Source of the DNA: Rosenbergiella australiborealis
GTDB lineage: Bacteria > Pseudomonadota > Gammaproteobacteria > Enterobacterales > Enterobacteriaceae
Assembly (NCBI RefSeq): GCF_018494035.1
Contig: NZ_JABBFO010000003.1
Coordinates: 124,001 to 188,000, forward strand
Reading direction: 5' to 3'
DNA length: 64,000 nt
Within the stretch, counting starts at the first letter, position 1. Every line of letters starts with the position of its first letter. A program made the position numbers and the translations under genes. Positions 37,363-46,819 of the stretch are shown here, in pieces. Below the pieces are notes generated by a model. It was not told the origin of the DNA. It saw only the letters and a program-made list of their open reading frames with translations, and did not search any database.

Positions 37363-38256
37363 TTATCCATTTGTGGTGAATGTCAGTGTTTCTATATCGT
37401 GGCACCCTAATGCGCTTAATGTGGCGAGGGTGGCACTCTTTTGTGAAATGGCTGCCCCTGCTATTTCGACAAATACTGCGCGAGTAATCGATGAAGGGTC
37501 ATACCCTTGTAAGCGCAGAATAATTAACGCGCTTTGTAGCGGCGGCAGGCTAGGATTGAACGCTGCATTTTCGGCATAGCGACCCGTCACTCGTTGGCCG
37601 GTATCCAGCAGTAATGCTACGGCACTATAAGCATGTGTATATGGGGCATAACTCTGGCTCGCCGCAGAGAGTGCAGCATTGATCAACGGATCATGGTGCA
37701 TTGTCATCGCGTGTATCTGGGGATCAAACAGTGCGTGCGTGATCCCTAAATCTTTAGGGCCGAAAGCATGGGGAAGATAAAAAGGTAAAGTACGAGGGGG
37801 AGTATCGGGCAGTTGAATAAGCAGTTGCTCAGCGCAGTTCAACTCATTCATAAACTGTCGACAATGGCCGCAGGGAGTGTAATTGACGGTCATCTGATTC
37901 AAACGTGTTTCGCCACTGATCCAAGCATGGTTAATCGCACTTTGTTCAGCATGAACGGTTTGTTGTAAGGGAGTCGTTATAAATTCCATATTGGCGCCAA
38001 GATACCACCGTCCGCTGGCCCCGTGAGCAATGGCGCCGACCTTAAAATCAGAGAGCGGGGCAAAGGCATAGCTGGCGGCAAGAGGCAATAATGCTAAGGC
38101 CAGCTCTGTTGAAGATAAGCCGCTAGACTGTTGCAGGGCAATCACTTCTGTTGCACTGAAACTGGCATGAAAAGTGTCGCTGTTCAGGTAGGGAAGTAAG
38201 GCATTGGCAAGGGACGAAGGACATTCGTTCAGGGCCTGAGATAAGCGTTCATTCAT
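37363..38256 (-). CDS. cdd: cytidine deaminase
   Basis: A 297-residue homodimeric enzyme (E. coli 294) of pyrimidine salvage that deaminates cytidine and deoxycytidine. Zinc-site motifs TVHAEQSAINHAW (about residues 100-112; His and the catalytic Glu) and PCGHCRQFMNEL (about 127-138; the two Cys ligands) are intact. A duplicated C-terminal domain with degenerate motifs is present, as in the E. coli enzyme. The metG terminator lies within the 65 bp upstream, leaving little space for a promoter. In E. coli cdd is controlled by CytR and CRP; no clear sites were seen here. Confidence 0.97.
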   Translation of the reverse strand: MNERLSQALNECPSSLANALLPYLNSDTFHASFSATEVIALQQSSGLSSTELALALLPLAASYAFAPLSDFKVGAIAHGASGRWYLGANMEFITTPLQQTVHAEQSAINHAWISGETRLNQMTVNYTPCGHCRQFMNELNCAEQLLIQLPDTPPRTLPFYLPHAFGPKDLGITHALFDPQIHAMTMHHDPLINAALSAASQSYAPYTHAYSAVALLLDTGQRVTGRYAENAAFNPSLPPLQSALIILRLQGYDPSSITRAVFVEIAGAAISQKSATLATLSALGCHDIETLTFTTNG

Positions 38257-38282
38257 CTTTTTTCTCGTTAAATGACGGGATA

Positions 38283-38306
38283 AAAAAGCCGGGCAATGCC
38301 CGGCTG
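38283..38306 (-). terminator. metG terminator
   Basis: On the minus strand AGCCGGGC-AAT/ATT-GCCCGGCT forms an 8-bp GC-rich stem followed by six T residues, 16 bp past the metG stop and 27 bp before the cdd start. Confidence 0.88.
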
Positions 38307-38321
38307 ACGGATAATGAAAAG

Positions 38322-40382
38322 CTATCGAACGGGCATTCCCGGTATTGCGCCACTATCAGCCGACAGAATAAAGAGATCAGCACCACCGTGACCTGCTGAG
38401 AGTACCATTCCCTCTGACACACCGAAGCGCATTTTGCGTGGTGCAAGATTCGCGACAATGATCGTTAAACGGCCGACTAAGACAGCAGGATCCGGATAGG
38501 CTGCACGAATGCCTGAAAAAATTTGGCGCTTCTCACCGCCGACATCCAGCATCAGGCGAAGTAGTTTGTCTGAGCCCTCTACCAGTTCAGCCTCTTCAAT
38601 CAGGGCGACACGCATATCGACTTTAGCGAAGTCATCGATAGTAATTGGGCCTGCTGGCGATTCATCAACTGGCGCTGCGGGCTTCTTCTCACTTTTCTTA
38701 TTGGTTGCTTTAGGCGCTGGGGCAGTCGCTTGTGCATCCTGTTTTGAGGCTTCGATAAGGGCTTCTACTTTCGCAGGTTCGATACGCTGATAAAGCGCTT
38801 TAAACGGTGCCACACGATGATTTAATAACGGTGTACGAATGGCATCCCATTCCAGAGGGCTTTGTAAGAAAAGCTCTGTACGTTCACTTAACGAAGGTAA
38901 AACAGGTTTTAACCAAGTCATGAGAATGCGGAATAACTGAATTCCCATCGAGCAGATGGCCTGTAGTTTCGCATCGCTCCCTTCTTGTTTAGCCACGACC
39001 CACGGCGCTTGTTCATCTACGTAACGGTTGGCTTCATCAGCTAAGGCCATAATCTCGCGGATAGCACGGCTAAACTCGCGACTCTCCCAGGCCTCGCCAA
39101 TTGACGCTGACGCGTCAACAAAACGTTGGTAAAGGGCTGGGTCATCTAACTCTGCGGCTAATTGTCCATCAAAACGCTTAGTAATAAAACCAGCATTACG
39201 AGAAGCTAGGTTGACGACTTTATTCACCACATCGGCGTTGACGCGCTGAACATAATCTTCCAAGTTCAAATCGATATCATCAATCCGTGAGGAGAGTTTA
39301 GCCGCGTAGTAGTAACGTAAGCTATCGGCATCCAAATGCTCTAGCCACGTGCTGGCTTTAATAAAGGTACCGCGGGATTTAGACATCTTCGCGCCGTTAA
39401 CCGTGACATAGCCATGAACGAATAGATTCGTCGGTTTACGGTGGTCGCTACCTTCCAACATCGCTGGCCAGAACAAGCTGTGGAAGTAGACAATATCTTT
39501 GCCAATAAAGTGGTAAAGCTCGGTGGTCGAGTCTTTTTTCCAGTACTCATCGAAATCGATATCGGTGCGCTTGTTACAGAGGTTACGGAATGACCCCATG
39601 TAACCGATCGGGGCATCTAGCCAGACATAGAAATATTTGCCCGGTGCATCAGGAATTTCAAAGCCAAAATAGGGGGCATCGCGGGAAATGTCCCACTGTT
39701 GTAAGCCTGTCTCAAACCATTCTTGCATCTTATTCGCGACTTGTTCTTGCAGCGCACCCGAGCGGGTCCAAGCCTTAAGCATTTCAGAGAATGAGGGAAG
39801 GTCGAAGAAAAAATGCTCAGAATCGCGCATGACTGGTGTCGCGCCAGAAACGACGGATTTTGGATCAATCAACTCAGTCGGGCTATAAGTGGCACTACAG
39901 ACTTCGCAGTTATCACCGTACTGATCAACGGCCTTACATTTCGGACAGGTGCCTTTTACAAAGCGGTCCGGTAAGAACATTCCTTTTTCTGGGTCATACA
40001 GCTGTGAAATGGTGCGGTTTTTAATTAAGCCATTTTCTTTGAGGCGACCGTAGATCAATTCAGAAAGCTGACGGTTCTCTTCACAATGGGTTGAGTGATA
40101 GTTGTCATAGCTGATATTAAAGCCGGCAAAATCCCGTTGATGCTCTGCACTCATTTCAGCAATCATCGCTTCAGGGGTGACCCCAGATTGTTGCGCTTTG
40201 AGCATAATAGGGGTGCCGTGTGCATCATCCGCACAGATAAACCAAGCGGTATTGCCACGCATCCGCTGATACCGTACCCAGATATCAGCTTGGATATGTT
40301 CAAGCATATGCCCAAGGTGAATTGAGCCGTTAGCGTAAGGCAAGGCGCAGGTGACCAGTAATTTTTTAGTGGCTTGAGTCAT
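38322..40382 (-). CDS. metG: methionyl-tRNA synthetase
   Basis: A 686-residue class-I synthetase (E. coli 677). Rossmann core with the HIGH-type motif HLGH (about residues 22-25), a zinc knuckle [17 protein letters not shown] (about 144-160), KMSKS at about 333-337, and an anticodon-binding helical domain. A low-complexity linker with [21 protein letters not shown] follows, then the C-terminal Arc1p-like tRNA-binding dimerisation domain (about 590-686). It charges both initiator and elongator tRNA-Met. It is divergent from mrp, as in E. coli, with about 170 bp between. Confidence 0.98.
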   Translation of the reverse strand: MTQATKKLLVTCALPYANGSIHLGHMLEHIQADIWVRYQRMRGNTAWFICADDAHGTPIMLKAQQSGVTPEAMIAEMSAEHQRDFAGFNISYDNYHSTHCEENRQLSELIYGRLKENGLIKNRTISQLYDPEKGMFLPDRFVKGTCPKCKAVDQYGDNCEVCSATYSPTELIDPKSVVSGATPVMRDSEHFFFDLPSFSEMLKAWTRSGALQEQVANKMQEWFETGLQQWDISRDAPYFGFEIPDAPGKYFYVWLDAPIGYMGSFRNLCNKRTDIDFDEYWKKDSTTELYHFIGKDIVYFHSLFWPAMLEGSDHRKPTNLFVHGYVTVNGAKMSKSRGTFIKASTWLEHLDADSLRYYYAAKLSSRIDDIDLNLEDYVQRVNADVVNKVVNLASRNAGFITKRFDGQLAAELDDPALYQRFVDASASIGEAWESREFSRAIREIMALADEANRYVDEQAPWVVAKQEGSDAKLQAICSMGIQLFRILMTWLKPVLPSLSERTELFLQSPLEWDAIRTPLLNHRVAPFKALYQRIEPAKVEALIEASKQDAQATAPAPKATNKKSEKKPAAPVDESPAGPITIDDFAKVDMRVALIEEAELVEGSDKLLRLMLDVGGEKRQIFSGIRAAYPDPAVLVGRLTIIVANLAPRKMRFGVSEGMVLSAGHGGADLFILSADSGAIPGMPVR

Positions 40383-40552
40383 AATTTGCGTAGCTTTCTA
40401 TAATGAAAAAAAGAATGGTTGAATGGTAACTGATGGCCCCGACAAGGTAAACGGTTAACGTCAACTAACAGCATGGACGAGGAGATTCTGTTAATATTGC
40501 CGCCATTATTGGGATTTATGGAACCGTCATTGACGCCCTGAGGAGCAACGCT

Positions 40553-41656
40553 ATGTCTTTTGACCCTTCACACTCGCATGATCTGCGTGACATCGTTAAT
40601 CCGCTGCTGGCGGAGTTTTCCCATCCTACCTTACGTAAAAATCTTGTTGAGCTAGGGGCAATCCGCCATGCTGTGCTGCTCGACCAGGTCCTGCATATCG
40701 AACTGACGCTGCCTTTTGCTTGGCCGCAAGGCTCACAGGCTCTTCAGGCTTGGGCATCGCCGCTGCTTTGTGAGGCGACAGGCGCGACGGCGGTGGACTG
40801 GCACCTCGACTATGCCATTGCGACGTTGCAACGGGTCAAAAAACTACCCGGCTGTCGTGGGGTTAAGAATATTATCGCGGTCAGCTCTGGCAAAGGCGGC
40901 GTCGGTAAGTCCAGTACCGCGCTAAATGTCGCGTTGGCCTTGGCGACGCCAGGGGTTAAGGTTGGCGTGCTCGATGCGGATATCTATGGCCCGTCGATTC
41001 CGCAAATGTTGGGTACCGCAGAACAACGTCCTTCCTCGCCCGACGGTAAACATATGGCGCCGATCCTGAGCTATGGGCTGGCGACTAACTCGATTGGTTA
41101 TCTTGTCACCGACGATAACGCGATGATTTGGCGCGGACCGATGGCTAGTAAGGCATTGTTGCAGCTTCTTAATGAGACCCTATGGCCAGATCTCGATTAT
41201 CTCGTGGTCGACATGCCCCCCGGCACGGGTGACATCCAGTTAACACTCGCGCAGAATATCCCCGTCACCGGTGCGGTTGTCGTCACGACGCCGCAAGATG
41301 TCGCGCTGCTTGATGCGCGTAAAGGGGTGGTGATGTTCAATAAAGTGGACGTCCCGGTACTCGGTATTGTTGAGAATATGAGTATTCATATTTGCCAACA
41401 TTGCGGACACCAAGAGGCTATTTTTGGGGAAGCCGGGGCTCAAACGTTGAGTGATGATTATGGGGTGCCGGTATTGGGTAAGGTCCCGCTACATCGCCGC
41501 TTACGCGAAGATTTAGATGCGGGGATCCCGACAGTGGTTCGCGATCCTGAGGGCGAGTTTAGTGATATTTATCGTGAGATTGCTGAAAATATCGCTACAC
41601 AACTCTATTGGCAAGGCGAGATTATTCCCGAAGATATCGCAATTAGAACTCTTTGA
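40553..41656 (+). CDS. mrp: iron-sulfur cluster carrier protein Mrp (ApbC)
   Basis: A 367-residue protein (E. coli 369). An N-terminal MIP18-like domain (1-95) and a deviant Walker A P-loop ISSGKGGVGKSST-like motif (VSSGKGGVGKSST, about residues 111-123) define the Mrp/Nbp35 ATPase. The CxxC motif HICQHCGH near residue 283 provides the bridging cluster ligands. It binds and delivers Fe-S clusters in the cytoplasm. GAGGAG lies 8 bases before the ATG. The stop region overlaps the first block of an OxyR-like array before ahpC. Directly downstream genes are ahpC and ahpF, an arrangement not in E. coli. Confidence 0.96.
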   Translation: MSFDPSHSHDLRDIVNPLLAEFSHPTLRKNLVELGAIRHAVLLDQVLHIELTLPFAWPQGSQALQAWASPLLCEATGATAVDWHLDYAIATLQRVKKLPGCRGVKNIIAVSSGKGGVGKSSTALNVALALATPGVKVGVLDADIYGPSIPQMLGTAEQRPSSPDGKHMAPILSYGLATNSIGYLVTDDNAMIWRGPMASKALLQLLNETLWPDLDYLVVDMPPGTGDIQLTLAQNIPVTGAVVVTTPQDVALLDARKGVVMFNKVDVPVLGIVENMSIHICQHCGHQEAIFGEAGAQTLSDDYGVPVLGKVPLHRRLREDLDAGIPTVVRDPEGEFSDIYREIAENIATQLYWQGEIIPEDIAIRTL

Positions 41657-41692
41657 TAGGTATAACTAATTACATTGATACGTAGGAGTGAT
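41656..41692 (+). promoter_or_regulatory. OxyR-like binding array upstream of ahpC
   Basis: Four tetrads at exact 7-base spacing (ATAG-N7-TAAT-N7-ATAC-N7-TGAT) match 11 of 16 positions of the OxyR consensus ATAG-N7-CTAT-N7-ATAG-N7-CTAT. The array spans the mrp stop and is followed by TTGGTC-18-TAAGGT as a possible promoter. Confidence 0.4.
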
Positions 41693-41750
41693 TGGTCTGA
41701 CCGTAGAAGATGGCTTAAGGTACTTGCTAATACTACTACGGAGGCCAGTC

Positions 41751-42314
41751 ATGTCCATTATCAATACCAAAATTAAACCTTTTAAAAATACTGCGTTTAA
41801 AGCGGGTCAATTTATCGACCTGACAGAGAAAGATGTTGAAGGTAAATGGAGCGTGTTCTTCTTCTATCCTGCTGACTTCACCTTTGTTTGCCCGACTGAA
41901 CTGGGTGATGTTGCTGACCACTACGATGAATTCCAAAAATTGGGTGTCGATATCTACTCTGTTTCAACGGATACTCACTTTACTCACAAAGCATGGCACG
42001 GTAGCTCCGAAACCATTGGTAAAATCAACTATGCAATGATCGGTGACCCAACAGGCGCTCTGACCCGTAACTTCGACATTATGCGTGAAGCACAAGGTCT
42101 TGCTGACCGTGGAACCTTCATTGTTGATCCAGAAGGGATCATCCAATCTGTTGAAATCACTGCGGAAGGTATTGGCCGTGATGCATCAGACTTACTGCGT
42201 AAGGTAAAAGCTGCACAATACGTCGCGAGCCACCCAGGTGAAGTTTGCCCAGCAAAATGGAAAGAAGGTGAAGCGACCTTATCACCCTCTTTAGACCTAG
42301 TCGGAAAAATCTAA
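41751..42314 (+). CDS. ahpC: alkyl hydroperoxide reductase peroxiredoxin AhpC
   Basis: A 187-residue 2-Cys peroxiredoxin, the same length as E. coli AhpC, starting [16 protein letters not shown] with GGAGG 6 bases upstream; the longer open frame from 41688 is not used. The peroxidatic Cys47 lies in [11 protein letters not shown] and the resolving Cys166 in GEVCPAKW. It reduces hydrogen peroxide and organic peroxides and is re-reduced by AhpF. A strong terminator between ahpC and ahpF means ahpF is made from read-through or its own promoter, as is common for this locus. Confidence 0.98.
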   Translation: MSIINTKIKPFKNTAFKAGQFIDLTEKDVEGKWSVFFFYPADFTFVCPTELGDVADHYDEFQKLGVDIYSVSTDTHFTHKAWHGSSETIGKINYAMIGDPTGALTRNFDIMREAQGLADRGTFIVDPEGIIQSVEITAEGIGRDASDLLRKVKAAQYVASHPGEVCPAKWKEGEATLSPSLDLVGKI

Positions 42315-42337
42315 ACGACACTCGCAACGTCATACTG

Positions 42338-42368
42338 TTACGGGCGCTCTAGCGCCCGTTTTTTTTAC
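42338..42368 (+). terminator. ahpC terminator / attenuator before ahpF
   Basis: ACGGGCG and CGCCCGT pair around CTCTAG-type loop bases and are followed by eight T residues, 24 bp past the ahpC stop and about 15 bp before ahpF. It would make AhpC more abundant than AhpF. Confidence 0.9.
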
Positions 42369-42382
42369 CCGGGGAGTGAAAA

Positions 42383-43942
42383 ATGTTAGAGACTCAATTA
42401 CAAACACAATTAAAAGCCTATTTAGAAAAACTGACGCGACCCGTCGATTTAGTCGCCTCACTTGACGACTCAGCCGCTTCGACAGAAATTCGCCAACTGC
42501 TTACGCAGATTGCTGCATTGTCAGAAAAGGTTAACTTTATTGAGGAAAACCGCGCGGATCTTCGCCAACCGTCTTTCTTAATTACCCAACAGGGTCAACG
42601 TCATGGGCCACGTTTCGCAGGTTCTCCTCTTGGGCACGAATTTACGTCATTGGTCTTAGCACTCTTACAAACCGGTGGGCATCCTTCTAAAGAGAGCCAA
42701 GCGCTTTTAGAGCAAATCAAAGCGCTGCCAGATGAATTACATTTTGAGACCTATTACTCGCTGTCTTGCCACAACTGCCCAGATGTCGTGCAAGCACTGA
42801 ATCTATTATCTATCCTTAATCCGCGTATTCACCATACCGCGATCGATGGCGGTAAATTCCAACAAGAGATCACCGATCGCAATATCATGGGTGTCCCTGC
42901 GGTGTTTTTAAACGGAGAGAGCTTCGGCCACGGGCGCATGACCTTGGCGGAGATCGTGAATAAAGTTGATAGTGGTGCGGCAGCTCGTCAAGCACAGTCC
43001 TTAAGCGAACAAGCACCCTTCGATGTGTTAATCGTCGGTAGCGGCCCGGCAGGCGCAGCGGCGGCAGTCTATACCGCGCGTAAAGGGATCCGCACAGGGT
43101 TACTCGGCGAACGTTTTGGCGGTCAGGTGCTCGATACCGTCGATATCGAAAACTATATCTCGGTCCCGAAAACTGAGGGTAGCCGCTTAGCCACAGCGCT
43201 ACGGACACATGTTGAGGATTATCAAGTCGATATAATTGATGCTCAACAAGCTGTGAAACTGACGCCTGCGAGTGAGCGTGGTGGGTTACATCAGCTGCAT
43301 ACCGCGAGTGGCGCAATACTCAACGCCAAAAGTATTATACTTGCGACCGGAGCCCGTTGGCGAAATATGGGGGTACCGGGCGAAGAAGAGTACCGTACGC
43401 GCGGCGTCACTTATTGTCCTCACTGCGACGGCCCTCTGTTTAAAGGTAAACGTGTCGCAGTCGTCGGCGGCGGAAACTCTGGGGTCGAAGCGGCAATCGA
43501 TCTTGCAGGGCTAGTCGAGCATGTGACGCTATTGGAGTTCGCCGATGTGTTGAAGGCCGATCAGGTGCTGCAAACGAAGCTACGCAGCCTGCCGAATGTT
43601 GAGGTGATTGTAAATGCCCATACTCAAGAAGTACTGGGCGATGGTCAGCAGGTGAGCGGTTTGGTCTGGAAAGACAGACTTACCGAAACTCTGCACACGC
43701 TGCCACTTGCAGGGATTTTCGTCCAAATTGGTTTGTTACCAAATACAAACTGGTTAGGCGAGCAGGTTGCGCGCAATAAAATGGGCGAGATTATCGTCGA
43801 TAGCCGTGGCGAAACTAATCAGCCAGGTATCTTTGCTGCGGGAGACTGTACCACCGTGCCTTATAAGCAAATTATTATTGCCAGTGGTGAAGGGGCGAAG
43901 GCGGCACTCAGCGCGTTCGATTACCTGATTCGTACCGAGTAA
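42383..43942 (+). CDS. ahpF: alkyl hydroperoxide reductase flavoprotein AhpF
   Basis: A 519-residue NADH:peroxiredoxin disulfide reductase (E. coli 521). The N-terminal tandem thioredoxin folds carry CHNC with Cys129 and Cys132. The C-terminal thioredoxin-reductase-like part has [18 protein letters not shown] (FAD), [11 protein letters not shown] (redox Cys about 345 and 348), [15 protein letters not shown] (NAD) and [15 protein letters not shown]. It passes NADH electrons to AhpC. RBS GGGGAG lies about 8 bases before the ATG. A long 13-bp-arm hairpin follows 35 bp downstream. Confidence 0.98.
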   Translation: MLETQLQTQLKAYLEKLTRPVDLVASLDDSAASTEIRQLLTQIAALSEKVNFIEENRADLRQPSFLITQQGQRHGPRFAGSPLGHEFTSLVLALLQTGGHPSKESQALLEQIKALPDELHFETYYSLSCHNCPDVVQALNLLSILNPRIHHTAIDGGKFQQEITDRNIMGVPAVFLNGESFGHGRMTLAEIVNKVDSGAAARQAQSLSEQAPFDVLIVGSGPAGAAAAVYTARKGIRTGLLGERFGGQVLDTVDIENYISVPKTEGSRLATALRTHVEDYQVDIIDAQQAVKLTPASERGGLHQLHTASGAILNAKSIILATGARWRNMGVPGEEEYRTRGVTYCPHCDGPLFKGKRVAVVGGGNSGVEAAIDLAGLVEHVTLLEFADVLKADQVLQTKLRSLPNVEVIVNAHTQEVLGDGQQVSGLVWKDRLTETLHTLPLAGIFVQIGLLPNTNWLGEQVARNKMGEIIVDSRGETNQPGIFAAGDCTTVPYKQIIIASGEGAKAALSAFDYLIRTE

Positions 43943-44483
43943 TCCCTAACCGCGCAGTAAGATAGAACATTTAATCGCCCGATAAAAAATCGACATTGGC
44001 TATTTTTTATCGGGTATTATATCTTCACTGTGTAAATCGGGCTCCCATCACTGCCCGAATAACGAAACACGCGTTGCGGCAGGAGTTCTACGGCATACCC
44101 CTCCGAAAGAGTTTTACCATCCATTCATCAGTGATTTCCTAGCCCTTTTTATAATGAGATAATCGTAAAGTCTCTCGTCTATTCAATCTTCGCTCATATT
44201 CATAATTCCAGTATCTACGTCGGCTTTAGATCATTGAGAGATATGATTGAGTCTTTGACGGGTGGGTGGAGCTCGCCAAGGAAGAGCGTGATTGTTTCGG
44301 ATAAAAGGGAAGATATTCCCCAAATCGATAAGTCGCCTTGTTAGGGTTCAAGGAATAGCTTTAATCATAAAAATCGATCTATATTTTGTGAGACCTGTGT
44401 CAATCGCTTCTGAGGCGCGATACATTTTCTTCCACTCATGCACGCCGTTTTTCTATTCAATTTTGAAGGATAATGTGCTTTTT
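43943..44483. other. gene-free strip between ahpF and yddG
   Basis: These 541 bp hold a 13-bp-arm hairpin at 43978-44014, described separately, and otherwise no supported ORF. A frame open from 44292 into yddG is too long for the family and its first 64 residues have no membrane-exporter features. A mini-ORF overlaps the yddG start. Confidence 0.6.
43978..44014. terminator. long hairpin behind ahpF, probable terminator
   Basis: CCCGATAAAAAAT and ATTTTTTATCGGG pair perfectly over 13 bp around an 11-base loop. The stem is AT-rich inside and GC-rich at the base, without a separate T-run, so it could be a terminator using its internal T-tract, or a structural RNA element. Confidence 0.6.
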
Positions 44484-45371
44484 ATGACTTTTAATAAGGC
44501 GACAGCCATAGGATTAGTAGCTATTTTACTTTGGAGCACCATTGTAGGTCTTATGAGAAGTGTTACCGGAGCACTCGGCGCGGTAGGCGGGGCTGCGATG
44601 ATCTATACGCTTAGTTCATTGATCCTAATATTGACAGTAGGTTTTCCTAAAATTTCTAAGTTTCCACGTAAGTATCTTATTTGGGGAGGCCTTCTTTTTG
44701 TCGTTTACGAATTATGTCTTTCTCTTTCTGTTGGATTAGCGAAATCCGATTCACAAGCTATCGAAGTGAGCATGGTGAACTATCTCTGGCCAAGTATGAC
44801 GTTATTGCTGGCATGTATAGCTGATGGAAAAAAATTGCGTCCTCTCATGCTAGGTGGAATGCTTGTATGCCTTGCTGGCGTAGGTAAAGTTATTGGTGGT
44901 GCAAACGGGCTTTCAATACCCGGCATGATCGATAATCTTGCTTCCAATCCTATTAGCTACGGTCTTGCTTTTTCTGGCGCAATTATATGGAGTTTCTACT
45001 GTGTCTTGACCAAAAAAATAGCTGAAGGCTGCAATGGTATTACTCTCTTTTTTATGCTTACAGCTGCTGTTCTATGGTTGAAATTCAGTCTGTCTGATAA
45101 CGTGCATATGGATTTTACACCTACTGTGATCGTAAACCTGTTACTCGTGGCTGGTTCAATGGGGCTGGGGTATGCAGCATGGAATACGGGTATTCTGCAC
45201 GGTAATGTGACTGTTTTGGCTACTGCATCGTATTTTATACCTGTACTTTCGGCCCTATTTGCGGCATTACTATTAGGCGAGTCTCTCGGCTATACATTCT
45301 GGATAGGGGCTTTGATGGTAAGTTTTGGATCGGTACTCTGTTGGTGGGTTACACGTAAAAGGGAGTATTAG
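44484..45371 (+). CDS. yddG: DMT-family aromatic amino acid exporter YddG
   Basis: A 295-residue EamA/DMT transporter with ten membrane segments; E. coli YddG has 293. Shared motifs: KATAIGLVAILLWSTIVGL, GAVGGAAMIYTLSS, QAIEVSMVNYLWPS, ILHGNVTVLA and SFGSVLCWWVTRK. It exports aromatic amino acids and related compounds. The ATG at 44484 aligns with the family start; GAAGGA lies 13 bases away, closer to a GTG at 44475. A 4-codon mini-ORF ends at the ATG. It lies alone in an accessory stretch; the E. coli copy is in a different map region. Confidence 0.9.
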   Translation: MTFNKATAIGLVAILLWSTIVGLMRSVTGALGAVGGAAMIYTLSSLILILTVGFPKISKFPRKYLIWGGLLFVVYELCLSLSVGLAKSDSQAIEVSMVNYLWPSMTLLLACIADGKKLRPLMLGGMLVCLAGVGKVIGGANGLSIPGMIDNLASNPISYGLAFSGAIIWSFYCVLTKKIAEGCNGITLFFMLTAAVLWLKFSLSDNVHMDFTPTVIVNLLLVAGSMGLGYAAWNTGILHGNVTVLATASYFIPVLSALFAALLLGESLGYTFWIGALMVSFGSVLCWWVTRKREY

Positions 45372-45657
45372 TGAATAATTTGGAGTGCTGAGTGAATTAA
45401 CCTTGAAGCTTACCGTAAGTGTGGGATGTCGCTCTGAAAAGAATTATTTTCTAGACGTACCGAGTGGTACATCAGCTGTAGCATATCAAGAACATTCCTT
45501 TTCGTATTCTCCCCGGCAGTGCAAGGCAGAGTGTAGTGGGGTAGGGACACTCCCTTCCTCGCTTCTCATACCCACGTGTTGTGATTTTAAGAGATGTCCA
45601 CGATGACAAACCATCCATTATCTTCTTAACTATATCTATTCTGGTTACTAGGACAAC

Positions 45658-46815
45658 ATGATGATACCCATCTGGCGTGGTAGCTTTCCCTATATCTTGG
45701 CTACAGCTCTTTTCTTTCTTTTTAGTCGTCAGTCGAACGCCGCTATGCCGGATTTGACGACAAACCCGGCTCCATTAGGCTCGCAAGTTACAACACTACC
45801 GGCATTAAAAAAACCGGAAGGGCTACGGCCATGTTGTGCCTTTGGCCATGATCTACAGGCTGAGTTAAAAGGGGCGCCTGTCCCTCTCTATCGTCTTAAT
45901 AACATCGTGGAAAGCCATGACTTAGGTAAGCATCGCTATAACGATAGTATCGTGCGCGGGTTAACCAGTATGATCGGCGGCGGCAGTGAGAAAAACGGTA
46001 TTGTCTACACCCAACATGGTGGTTTTATCGATACGGCACATGTGCGAGACAGTATGGATATGACCTACTGGGTGGCGAGTCAATTGTTGCAACATCCGGG
46101 GAGCGCATTGCGGGTTAGGCTCAGCGATGAACTCGCTCATCGGGAGATCGTGGTGCATCCTTACCGGGTACCTAGCGACCCGCAAGCGGCGTTTAGCTTG
46201 GTCGTTTGGACTGCTGCGCGAGTGGCGTTCGACCTTGCCGCGTGGCATGAAATTGCTCAGTGGTATGGTTTTGAATCGGTACCGGGTTTCTCTGAAGGGG
46301 TATCGGCTTTCTCTCCCGAGGATCTCTATTCTAACTTGGTCGGGGTGCGCCTTGCCGCTTCGCTATTGTTATCGGGGCAGGGGGCTGAACTGCAGCAGTA
46401 TAACCAGCAGGCGACGCAGGTCTTAACCCAAGCGCTGGACCAGCTGAGCGCAGTATCTCGGCAAGAGACTGCACGACAGTTTGACAGGTTAGACGGTCAA
46501 TGGTGGGATAGCCAGCAGCGAGTCCCCAATAAGTGGTTAGTGTTACATCGTAATTATTCCACCGACAGTACCCGTCGACCCACTCCGATCCCGGGAGAGC
46601 CCTCGGCGAACCACTTATTAGCGCTACCGGAACAGGTCGCGGGGGTGACGTTGGACAAAGTTGCGGCGCTGCAGCTCCTGCCCGCTCGTTCCTCTTCGCA
46701 ACTGCCTGTGTTTTCAGGAAGTCTGACACGCGATGATTTCCCACGGTTAGCGCAGCAAGCTGAGGCGCAAGATACCCAATCGCTCTCCGCCCGCTTGCCA
46801 GCGAGTGCAAAGTGA
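45658..46815 (+). CDS. secreted DUF4056 family protein
   Basis: A 385-residue protein with a signal peptide (about residues 1-28, hydrophobic core YILATALFFLFS, cleavage near SNA-A), so probably periplasmic. The mature part has RPCCAFGHDL (57-66), QHGGFIDTAHVRDSMDM (119-135) and AAWHEIAQWYGF (194-205), which look like metal-ligand or catalytic motifs (His120, Asp125, His128, His197, Glu198). This pattern agrees with the uncharacterised DUF4056 family. The C-terminal third is less conserved-looking and polar. It is convergent with idnO (4 bp apart) and preceded by a 286-bp gap with no gene. Function unknown. Confidence 0.8.
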   Translation: MMIPIWRGSFPYILATALFFLFSRQSNAAMPDLTTNPAPLGSQVTTLPALKKPEGLRPCCAFGHDLQAELKGAPVPLYRLNNIVESHDLGKHRYNDSIVRGLTSMIGGGSEKNGIVYTQHGGFIDTAHVRDSMDMTYWVASQLLQHPGSALRVRLSDELAHREIVVHPYRVPSDPQAAFSLVVWTAARVAFDLAAWHEIAQWYGFESVPGFSEGVSAFSPEDLYSNLVGVRLAASLLLSGQGAELQQYNQQATQVLTQALDQLSAVSRQETARQFDRLDGQWWDSQQRVPNKWLVLHRNYSTDSTRRPTPIPGEPSANHLLALPEQVAGVTLDKVAALQLLPARSSSQLPVFSGSLTRDDFPRLAQQAEAQDTQSLSARLPASAK

Positions 46816-46819
46816 TGCG

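Noticed and set aside
44292-44483. N-terminal extension of yddG by 64 residues
   Set aside because: YddG-family proteins start at the ATG at 44484, and the extension has no RBS or conserved sequence.
45385-45606. 73-residue frame between yddG and the DUF4056 gene
   Set aside because: No homology features, poor RBS, cysteine/serine-rich random-looking composition.
46331-46810. 159-residue minus frame inside the DUF4056 gene
   Set aside because: Antisense to a gene with signal peptide and family motifs; no RBS or family.
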